A stretch of DNA of 59,090 bases from Planctomycetota bacterium (lineage in GTDB: Bacteria; Planctomycetota; UBA1135; UBA2386), in contig JAEUHP010000232.1 in NCBI GenBank assembly GCA_016795295.1, positions 1-59,090 on the forward strand, in the 5' to 3' direction. The translations under genes were made by a program, and so were the position numbers. The notes below the pieces were generated by a model. It made no database searches. It was given only the letters and a program-made list of their open reading frames with translations, and was not told the DNA's origin. Position 1 is the first letter of the stretch; every line of letters starts with the position of its first letter. This document shows, one piece after another, positions 43,278 through 50,344 of the stretch.

Positions 43278-44899
43278 CAGCCACCCTCCGTGACGGTGAT
43301 CTTGAAACGGATCGAACCGTCGGTCGAGCCCGACGGAACCATGGCCAGCCCCAGGCCGGCCTTCTCCAGATCGGCGCGCACCTGCTTGACGAAGGTGTCG
43401 TAGACGGCGTTGGCATCGACCCCGTCGATCTCCTTGCCGGCCCCCTCGAACACCAACGTGGTGCGCCGCTTCTGGTTGCTGCCCGTACCCGTGGTCTGGG
43501 CCGGCAGCACCTCGACGCGCGTCGCCCAGAGCTGGGAAGGCAACCGCTCGGCCACCGCGCGCAGCGTGCGCAACAGCACCGTGCCGGGCATCGCCTGGCC
43601 GGCGAGATGGTCGACCAGCGCGCGTTGTTTCTTGTTCTCTTCGATCTCCTGCGCCGCGGCCTGGTGCACGGCTTGGGTGGCGTTGAGCTTGCGCCGCAAG
43701 GCCGCCACCCCGGATTCGGTGGCCTCGGCCTCGCGTCGCGCGTCGATGGCGAGCAACACCAGCATGGCCGCGGCCAACAGCCCCGCCACGACATTCCACA
43801 CGGTGCGCTGCTGGAAGCGCAAACGCCGCTTGACCGACTCCGGCAGGATCTCGAGCGAGTAGAGCGAGTCGTCGAGCCGCCCCACCGCGAGGCCCAGGGC
43901 GACCACGGCTTCGTGGCGCATGGCCACGAGCTGTTCCTGGTCTTCGGGCGGCAGCGCCGAGAGGTCGGCGTTGGCGAACGGATCGAACAGCTCCACTGGG
44001 CAGCGCAGGGACTCGCGCAGCATGCCGCGCAGACCGCGCAGCCGCGCCCCACCGCCGGCCAGCAGCACCCGATCCAGTCGCAAGTCGGCGATCTTGGTCT
44101 GCGCTTTGCAGAAGGACAGCGAGCTCTGGATCGCCGCCGCGATGGCGCCGGCCGCCGGACCGGCAGCCAGCGTCACCTTCTCCGCCTGGCTGCTCGCGTA
44201 ACGACCACGGCTCTGTGGATCGAGATCCAGCAGATCCTTCTTCAGGCTCTCGGCCTTGCGCGGCGCCACGTTGAAGGCCGAGGCGATGGCTTCGTCCACC
44301 ACCTTGGTGCCGCCGCTCAGGTTGCGGGCGAACAGCAGGTCGGTGCCCTTGACCAGCGCCACGTCGATGGTCTCATGGCCGATGTTCGCCAAGCACACCA
44401 CACTGTCCGGATCGACCGGGCCGCACTTCAGGAAGGCGTTGTAGAGCGCCGTGCAATTCGGCACGAAGGCCACTGCGGAACCGCCGGCCTCCGCCAGTTC
44501 GCCCTGCAAGCGCTCCAGGGCTTCGTCCTTGGCCAACGCCAGCAACACGGTGTCCACACCGCTGTTGGCGTCCTGAGCCGGCAGCAGATTGTAGTCGGCG
44601 GACAGAGCCCCGCCCGACTGTTGCGCCAGGTCCTGGATCTCGAGGTCCATCAGGTTGCGCAACTGCCAGTCCGGGGTCGGAGGCACCTGGCTGTAGCGCA
44701 GGGTCATGTCGCGCCCGGTCAGCCCGCACACGGCGCCGCGCAACGGCAGGCCGGCCGCACCGAGCGGCGCCCGGCCGCCGCCGTCGCTGCGCGGCACGCC
44801 AGCAAACCGCAGCACCCGTACACCCTGTTTGCCGACCTCGGCGAGCAGGAGCTTGGCGCTGTGGCTACCCAGGTCGACGGCGATCGCTTTCTTGGCCAT
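43277..44899 (-). CDS. PilM-PilN-like fusion (assembly-platform actin-like protein)
   Basis: The 540-residue protein begins MAKKAIAVDLGSHSAKLLLAEV, the PilM actin-like ATPase start, with the further phosphate motif CLANIGHETIDVALV and AGGGARLRGL. After residue 350 a basic stretch leads into one membrane segment (about 367-385) followed by a coiled coil and a small periplasmic domain, as in PilN. GspL has a similar fused layout, so this may be the functional GspL equivalent. A GTG six codons upstream overlaps the FHA gene stop (GTGA) and could be the true start; I chose the ATG where the conserved domain begins. Confidence 0.85.
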   Translation of the reverse strand: MAKKAIAVDLGSHSAKLLLAEVGKQGVRVLRFAGVPRSDGGGRAPLGAAGLPLRGAVCGLTGRDMTLRYSQVPPTPDWQLRNLMDLEIQDLAQQSGGALSADYNLLPAQDANSGVDTVLLALAKDEALERLQGELAEAGGSAVAFVPNCTALYNAFLKCGPVDPDSVVCLANIGHETIDVALVKGTDLLFARNLSGGTKVVDEAIASAFNVAPRKAESLKKDLLDLDPQSRGRYASSQAEKVTLAAGPAAGAIAAAIQSSLSFCKAQTKIADLRLDRVLLAGGGARLRGLRGMLRESLRCPVELFDPFANADLSALPPEDQEQLVAMRHEAVVALGLAVGRLDDSLYSLEILPESVKRRLRFQQRTVWNVVAGLLAAAMLVLLAIDARREAEATESGVAALRRKLNATQAVHQAAAQEIEENKKQRALVDHLAGQAMPGTVLLRTLRAVAERLPSQLWATRVEVLPAQTTGTGSNQKRRTTLVFEGAGKEIDGVDANAVYDTFVKQVRADLEKAGLGLAMVPSGSTDGSIRFKITVTEGG

Positions 44900-44913
44900 G
44901 GGATGGGCGAGGT

Positions 44914-47013
44914 TCACTTACCGGTGGACGGAGTGGCGCGTTGCCGCTCCAGGTACGCAGACACCAGCTCGGCCAGCCCCGGCTGGGTGGTCTGCAGGGC
45001 TTTGGCGAGGCGCTCCAGGCGCCGCTCGTGCTGCTCGAGGGATTCTTGCAGCAGCTCCTTCAGTTGCCGCTCGGCCTGCTCGGCCAGGGCGGCACACGCT
45101 TCGTTGGCCGCGGGATTGCGCTGGCCGTAAGCCTGCTGCAAAGCGGCGATGCCGGCCAGAACCCGTTCGAAGCCACCGCGCGTCTTGTAGAAGCTGGCGT
45201 CGGCGAGGGCCGCCTGCAGGCGCCGAATCTCGTCTGCTTGCCCGGCCAGCACCTGGTCGCGCAGCACCTGGGCCTGGGCCAGGATCTCCGAATCGTGCGG
45301 CGCGTCCCCGAGCACCGCCTGCAGCGCATCGAGCGCCTCGCCCCACCGGCCAGCCGCCACTTCCTGGTTGGCCCGCCGCAACGCAGCGCCGGCCCGCTCC
45401 CGTTCGGCGGCGAAACCCAACACCAATTCCATGGCATGGGCGCCGACCTCGAGGCGCAGGAGGCCACTGGCCACCTGCGCTTGCACGGGCGCGGCATTCG
45501 GCAGCACAACCATGGCGCGGGTGGCGCGATCGCCGAACAACACCGCCGTGGCTTCGACCGCCGCCGCCCCGCCAGATCCAGAGGCGCCAGATCCAGAGGC
45601 GCCGGCTCCAGAAGAGCCAGATCCAGAAGAGCCGGCTCCAGCGGCCATCGACACCGGCGCCAAGGGCTGGAACGGCGCCGAACCGTTCTGCAGGCGCATA
45701 CCTGAAGCCGCTTCCGCAGGGACCATCAGGAGCAGCGCTTCAGGCTTGTCCCCGGGCCGGTCCGCCGCCCCCTCCACAACGAGTTGCAGGCTGCGCTCGG
45801 AGGCGGTGCAGGCCAGCTTGGCGCCGATGTCCGAGAGCGCCAACCAACCATCCTTCTGCAGGCTCGCCAGGGCGGGGCGAACCCGAGCCGGCAGCACCTC
45901 GTGCAGCACCACTTGGTTGTCGGCGTCCGTGGAGCGAACCGCCAGAGCCGCCCCAGTGCCGAGCACGGTCTGCTTGGACTGCTCGATGCGCAGTTCGACC
46001 GGCTTGGTGTCGCCCTGCTCCAGGACCACGAGGTCGTCGCAGGACACGGTGGCGCCGGCCTGCGGCAGCACGGCCACCAGTTCGAGCTGCATGCGGTCGC
46101 AGCCGGGTGGCACGGCCAAGGCGACCGCAACCTCGGTCCAGCCAGCGTAGCTGGCCAGCGGCGACCCAGACCGATAGCGGAACGGCATCTGCTCGTTCTG
46201 GGCGAAGAACACCGCTCGAATCGCCCCTTCCCCACCTCCATCGGTGCGGAAGCGGGCGGACAGTTGGATGGAGCGATTGCTGAGCACGGCCAGCGGCTCG
46301 GTGAGCGTGGCGATCCCGTAGTCGAGCGCCACCCCCTCGCCGCGCACCGCCTCCAAGCAACTGCGGCCGGTGTGGCCGGTGCCCCCGAGATCGAAGCCCG
46401 TGCCAGCCGCCTGGAGTCGCCAACCCTCCACGGCTTCACAACTGGCGAGCTCTTTGGCCAGTTTGTTGCCCGGCACCACCTGGGGCTCCACCTGGCGCTG
46501 GCCACGCGCCTCGCGCAACTCTTCGGCGCTGCCGCTCCACCACAGGTAGCCACCGGCGGCCAACCCGACCAAGGCCAAGCCAGCGAGGCCCAGCAAGCCA
46601 CCACTGCGGCCCGACACACGCGCGGTGTCGAGGCGGCGCACTTCACCAAAGCCGCCGTCGCCCGCGGGCTGGCCCTCGCCGTGCGCCGAGCCGACCCCAG
46701 CAGCGCCGCTGCCAGCCGCAGCCTGGTCGCGGTAACAAACCCGCAACCGGCCGATCGCCACCACGTCGCCCGGCGAGAGCACGATCTCGGTGACCCGCCG
46801 GCCATCCATGTGGGTGCCGTTCGTCGAACCCAGATCGCGCAGCACGTGCCGACCACCTTCGAGCACCACTTCGGCGTGGACCCCCGAGGTCTTCTCGTCG
46901 GCCAACACCAAGTCGTTACCCGGCTTGCGACCGATCCGCAGCGGTTGGTCGGTCAAGCTCACAACTTCACCAGCGCGATCCCCGTCGAGGATCTCGAGCA
47001 CGTACTGGACCAT
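44914..47013 (-). CDS. FHA-domain membrane protein heading the pseudopilus-like operon
   Basis: The 699-residue protein has a clear FHA phosphothreonine-binding domain at about 1-95 (LRIGRKPGNDLVL, SGVHAEVVLEGG, LGSTNGTHMDGR), a membrane segment at about 139-159, a beta-rich extracytoplasmic region, an Ala/Ser/Gly linker made of five-residue repeats (GASGS, encoded by 15-bp repeats near 45574-45650), and a coiled-coil C-terminus. FHA proteins read kinase phosphorylation, so the operon could be controlled by a Ser/Thr kinase such as the one at 3.5-6.1 kb; this is inference. GGTACCCT lies 14 nt before the ATG. Confidence 0.85.
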   Translation of the reverse strand: MVQYVLEILDGDRAGEVVSLTDQPLRIGRKPGNDLVLADEKTSGVHAEVVLEGGRHVLRDLGSTNGTHMDGRRVTEIVLSPGDVVAIGRLRVCYRDQAAAGSGAAGVGSAHGEGQPAGDGGFGEVRRLDTARVSGRSGGLLGLAGLALVGLAAGGYLWWSGSAEELREARGQRQVEPQVVPGNKLAKELASCEAVEGWRLQAAGTGFDLGGTGHTGRSCLEAVRGEGVALDYGIATLTEPLAVLSNRSIQLSARFRTDGGGEGAIRAVFFAQNEQMPFRYRSGSPLASYAGWTEVAVALAVPPGCDRMQLELVAVLPQAGATVSCDDLVVLEQGDTKPVELRIEQSKQTVLGTGAALAVRSTDADNQVVLHEVLPARVRPALASLQKDGWLALSDIGAKLACTASERSLQLVVEGAADRPGDKPEALLLMVPAEAASGMRLQNGSAPFQPLAPVSMAAGAGSSGSGSSGAGASGSGASGSGGAAAVEATAVLFGDRATRAMVVLPNAAPVQAQVASGLLRLEVGAHAMELVLGFAAERERAGAALRRANQEVAAGRWGEALDALQAVLGDAPHDSEILAQAQVLRDQVLAGQADEIRRLQAALADASFYKTRGGFERVLAGIAALQQAYGQRNPAANEACAALAEQAERQLKELLQESLEQHERRLERLAKALQTTQPGLAELVSAYLERQRATPSTGK

Positions 47014-47027
47014 GATGGTTCTGGCGT

Positions 47028-47033
47028 AGGGTA
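47028..47033 (-). promoter_or_regulatory. Candidate -10 element (TACCCT) for the pseudopilus-like operon
   Basis: GGTACCCT on the minus strand ends 14 nt before the FHA gene ATG and is the only good promoter candidate I see for the eleven-gene operon. Confidence 0.4.
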
Positions 47034-47118
47034 CCGCACGCCGCTTTCGCTGGGAACGAGAGCTGGCGCACAAGTGGCAACCGACGCGAGGGGCGAGCGG
47101 CGGCTGCACGGACCGGCA

Positions 47119-47124
47119 TACACT
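47119..47124 (+). promoter_or_regulatory. Candidate -10 element (TACACT) for rsmE
   Basis: CATACACT lies about 61 nt before the chosen rsmE ATG, in the divergent region shared with the FHA gene. Confidence 0.35.
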
Positions 47125-47185
47125 AGCTCTACCACTTTTGCTGGCAAGTGTTTCGTCCTCTACTGTGCCAGCTCCCGTCTTGCGC

Positions 47186-47875
47186 ATGGCCCACCGCTAT
47201 TTTCTCCCCGAACTGCCGCCGTCCGGCGAGCTGGACCTGCCCGAAGCGGTCGCCCACCACCTGGGTGTGGTGCTGCGGGCGCGCGCCGGAGCGGAAGTAC
47301 CCCTCGGCGACGGCCGCGGTGGGCTGGCCATGGGCCGCCTGCTGGCGATCGGCAAGCGCGGCGCCCGCGTGGCGATCCAAGCACGCACCACCGCCCCGCC
47401 CGCAGCGCCGAGCGTGCAGGTGGCTTTTGCTCCGCCGAAGTGGCAGCGCGCCGAGTGGCTGCTCGAACACGGCACGGAGGTTGGCATCGACGTGTTTCGT
47501 CCGGTGGCCACGGCCCGCACCCGCCCGCTCGGCGAACGGCTGGACCGCTGGCTGCGCATCACCCAGGCTGCCGCCGGCCAGTGCGACCGGGCCTGGTTGC
47601 CCACCGTGCTGCCACCCGTGTCCCTGGCCGAACTGCTGGCCGCGCCCGACCTGCCGTCGCAGCGCTGGCTGCTCGAACCCGGCGCCCCACCGCTGGTGAC
47701 CGCCCCCGCCGCACCGGCGGCCCTCCTGCTGGTGGGGCCCGAAGGCGGCTTCACGGCCGCGGAACTGGACCAGGTGCGCAGCGCCGGGTTTCACGGCGCC
47801 GGACTCGGCCCGCACGTGCTGCGCAGCGAGACGGCGGCGCTGGTGGGCGCCGCCGTGCTGAAGGCCCGGGGCTGA
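47186..47875 (+). CDS. rsmE: 16S rRNA m3U1498 methyltransferase RsmE
   Basis: The 229-residue protein is a SPOUT methyltransferase. It starts MAHRYFLPELPPSGELDLPEAVAHHLGVVLRARAGAEV (PUA-like domain), then QVAFAPPKWQRAEWLLEHGTEVGIDVFRPV and the SAM-binding knot ALLLVGPEGGFTAAELDQVRSAGF with LGPHVLRSETAAL. These are the RsmE signatures. It methylates N3 of U1498 of 16S rRNA. A TTG start 16 codons upstream is open, but the added residues are not family-like. Confidence 0.94.
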   Translation: MAHRYFLPELPPSGELDLPEAVAHHLGVVLRARAGAEVPLGDGRGGLAMGRLLAIGKRGARVAIQARTTAPPAAPSVQVAFAPPKWQRAEWLLEHGTEVGIDVFRPVATARTRPLGERLDRWLRITQAAAGQCDRAWLPTVLPPVSLAELLAAPDLPSQRWLLEPGAPPLVTAPAAPAALLLVGPEGGFTAAELDQVRSAGFHGAGLGPHVLRSETAALVGAAVLKARG

Positions 47876-47977
47876 TCCTGCGGGGCAGCCGATCCGGCAG
47901 CTCCGCGCCCTGCGACCAACCGCGGGCACCGGGGCGACCCTGCGCCGAAGACCGACGACCAGCGCGGCCCTGGCGGG

Positions 47978-50200
47978 TCAGATCTGACCGACCAGCAGCC
48001 CCACGGCATTGGCGGCGATCAAGCCCCCGGGGGTCAACGGCGGGCTGTAGCTGAACGACTGCGCGGTGACGTAGGTGCCGTTCAGCGCCGTGCTGTTCGG
48101 CACCGCGAACGGCTGCACAGCCGAGCTGCCCGGTCCGAGCCGCAGATGCACCGCATCGAACTGCACGTGCCGCAGACACCCCGGGCTGCCGATGCCGGCG
48201 AGGTCCACCGGGGGCACCAACTGCACCGACGACAGCACCGTGGCCAGGAACGGCGAACCGCTCGGGATGTTGCTGGTGGTCAAGTCCACGGTGCCGCCGA
48301 GCACCGGGCGCGCCGAAGCCTGCAGCCGAAGCCCGCCGAAATCCGTCGCGCACAGGCCGAAGCCGCTGGCCAGCGCCACCGACAGGTCGGTGGGGCCCGG
48401 GTCGCGGGCGTTGCCGCCGCGGCTCCAGCCGACCAGGAACGGGTTGCCCGCAGCCGGCACGTTCTGCCACAGGATGTGCACGGTGCCGTTCGGCAAGAAC
48501 TGCACCTGGAAGGTGTTCAAGCCACCGCCGCCGAAGTTGGGCACGTTGAGCCAGGTGACCATCGCGCGCACCGGCGAGCTGTCGTAATACACGCGCGCCG
48601 TGAAGTTGTCCGGCACCAGATCGTGCCAGAGCGCGGCCCAGCGCGGTGCCCCGGCGAGCAGTGCGGCGACACTGGGTTCGTACTCAATACCGTTGCTGGC
48701 TCCGGGCGACAGGAAGCCGTTCGAGCACACCCGCAGCACGTTGGTCACGCCGCCGGGATAGGGCAGGCTGAACGGCAGGTTGACGCTGACCTCGACGTCG
48801 TCGCTCATGGGCAGGCCGACCCCGGTCGGCGCCACATAGCTCGCGGTGCCGGCCCCCACCTGGTAGCTGCCGTTCTGCAGGGTGAGCGTCATCGACCGCC
48901 CATGCAGATCGAAGGCCGGGGCGCTGAAGTACTCGTGGAACGAACTGGCACAGGTCGCACACGGCGCACCGATCGAGGTTGTCTGGGCGACCGGCACCCC
49001 GCCGGGCACGTTGCTCAGCACCGCGACCGAAGGAGCACCGGCGCCGAGCCGCGCTGCGTCGAGCACCACGGCGCCGCCGCCAGGCGCCACGTTGCAGTCG
49101 AAACCGAAGTTGTAGATGGTGTTCCAGTTCAGCGGGTTGGTGCCGGGCGCCGTCCACACCACTTCGTTGGCGGAGCGGCTCGCCAGCCAGTCGTTGAGCG
49201 GGTTGCCGTCGATGTCGCGGAAGGTGAAGTTGGCGACCGTGGCGGTGCTCGCCACCGGCACGCGGAACGTGGCACCGCCGCGGCTGTTGTCGACGTTGTG
49301 CACCGCATACTCGTAGTGGTATTGGCCGCCGCCCAGCGGCGTGACCACGACCGCGACGAAGAACCGGCCGTCGTCGTTGCCGTTGCCGCCGGAATTCAGG
49401 GTGGCGCCGTTCCAGTGCTGCAGGATCGAACCCCACACCTGCCCCACCGCGTTGTTGGCGAACGACCAGCCGGAAGGGCTACCCGTCGGCGTGAAGCCAC
49501 GGGAGGCCAGGTTGTCGCCGCGGTTGGCCACCGACTCACCCTGGTGGATCAGGTGGATGCCGTAGAAGTAGCGCGCGCCGGGCACCAGCAGGTCGCTCTC
49601 CCGCACGGTCACGCGGTGCCGCACCGGGTCGCTGCCCGAATAACCTGGGCTGCGCACGCCGTCGTTGTTGGCGGGCGGCCCCACGTTCGGATCACCCTGG
49701 TCGAAATAGCTGCCGACCGGGTTCCAGGTGCCGAGCCACGGGTCGATCTCGCTGGGCGGCCCGAGCCAGAAGCGGTCGGCGTTGTTGCCCGCCCCGTAGG
49801 TGTCGGCGCAGTTCAGCCCCATCACCGAACCGGTGCCGGGATCCACGCAGGCACCGCACGGCCCCGAGTAGTTGGTCGAGACGAAGGCATGCTTGCAGAA
49901 CGACCCGTCGCTGATCTGCTCCATGCGCCCATGGGCCTCGCGCACGATCAGGAAGCCGAACTTCGGATGGTTCGGCTGCATCGCGGCCTGCCACGGGATC
50001 ACGACGGATCCCGGGTTGCACATCTCGTTCAGCATGGCCATGCCGACTTCCCCGTTCGGGAAGGCGGCGCCGCGGCGCCCGTAGTAGGTCAGGTCGTCGA
50101 CCACCGTCAGGCGGCCATCGAGCCCCGGCACGACATTGGCCTGGGCGGAGAGCCCCGCAGCGAGCAGCGGGAGCACGAACAGGGAGCAGCGTGGCGTCAT
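47978..50200 (-). CDS. Large secreted protein with G-x-PGC C-terminal domain (paralogue A)
   Basis: The 740-residue protein has a signal peptide (SLFVLPLLAAGLSAQ) and no membrane segment afterwards. The N-terminal 450 residues (GRRGAAFPNGEVGMAMLNEMCNPG, IDPWLGTWNPVGSYFDQGDPNVGPP, IHLIHQGESVANRGDNLASRGF, YEYAVHNVDNSRGGATFRVP) and the rest are highly similar to the adjacent upstream paralogue. Several paired cysteines (CGAC, CATC) suggest disulfides. The end GSPGCLRHVQFDAVHL...LLVGQI looks like a small C-terminal sorting or lectin-like domain. Function unknown. A perfect 13-bp inverted repeat lies in its 5' leader, and a TAGAGT element about 45 nt upstream. Confidence 0.85.
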   Translation of the reverse strand: MTPRCSLFVLPLLAAGLSAQANVVPGLDGRLTVVDDLTYYGRRGAAFPNGEVGMAMLNEMCNPGSVVIPWQAAMQPNHPKFGFLIVREAHGRMEQISDGSFCKHAFVSTNYSGPCGACVDPGTGSVMGLNCADTYGAGNNADRFWLGPPSEIDPWLGTWNPVGSYFDQGDPNVGPPANNDGVRSPGYSGSDPVRHRVTVRESDLLVPGARYFYGIHLIHQGESVANRGDNLASRGFTPTGSPSGWSFANNAVGQVWGSILQHWNGATLNSGGNGNDDGRFFVAVVVTPLGGGQYHYEYAVHNVDNSRGGATFRVPVASTATVANFTFRDIDGNPLNDWLASRSANEVVWTAPGTNPLNWNTIYNFGFDCNVAPGGGAVVLDAARLGAGAPSVAVLSNVPGGVPVAQTTSIGAPCATCASSFHEYFSAPAFDLHGRSMTLTLQNGSYQVGAGTASYVAPTGVGLPMSDDVEVSVNLPFSLPYPGGVTNVLRVCSNGFLSPGASNGIEYEPSVAALLAGAPRWAALWHDLVPDNFTARVYYDSSPVRAMVTWLNVPNFGGGGLNTFQVQFLPNGTVHILWQNVPAAGNPFLVGWSRGGNARDPGPTDLSVALASGFGLCATDFGGLRLQASARPVLGGTVDLTTSNIPSGSPFLATVLSSVQLVPPVDLAGIGSPGCLRHVQFDAVHLRLGPGSSAVQPFAVPNSTALNGTYVTAQSFSYSPPLTPGGLIAANAVGLLVGQI

Positions 50201-50206
50201 GGTGTA

Positions 50207-50243
50207 CAGCACCGTGGCCACCGAACCGGCGGCCACGGTGCTG
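50207..50243. promoter_or_regulatory. Perfect 13-bp inverted repeat 6 nt before a start codon
   Basis: CAGCACCGTGGCC and its exact complement flank an 11-nt loop. It lies between the TAGAGT promoter-like element and the ATG of secreted paralogue A, so in the mRNA it would form a strong hairpin right at the ribosome entry site. It could be an operator or a translation-control hairpin; a terminator is less likely because no T-run follows. Confidence 0.6.
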
Positions 50244-50245
50244 CG

Positions 50246-50251
50246 ACTCTA
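50246..50251 (-). promoter_or_regulatory. Candidate -10 element (TAGAGT) for secreted paralogue A
   Basis: GCGTTAGAGT on the minus strand resembles the GCGTTAGGCT upstream of the other paralogue and the GCGTTAGCAT of the PNP homologue. Confidence 0.4.
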
Positions 50252-50273
50252 ACGCCTGCGGGCGGCTGCGGGG

Positions 50274-50300
50274 GCACCCCGGGCAGCATGCCCGGGGTGC
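50274..50300 (-). terminator. Strong hairpin after secreted paralogue B
   Basis: GCACCCCGGGC pairs perfectly with GCCCGGGGTGC around a 5-nt AGCAT loop, 44 nt after the stop codon of the upstream paralogue. No T-run follows, but the 11-bp GC stem is the best terminator candidate in the window. Confidence 0.6.
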
Positions 50301-50344
50301 GCAAGCCACGGCAGTGGGTCAGCCGCAGCTCGGCTGCCGCGCGC

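Noticed and set aside
43277..44917. GTG start six codons before the chosen start of the PilM-PilN-like gene
   Set aside because: It forms the GTGA overlap common here and may be real, but the conserved domain starts exactly at MAKKAIAVDLG. I kept the ATG and noted the alternative.
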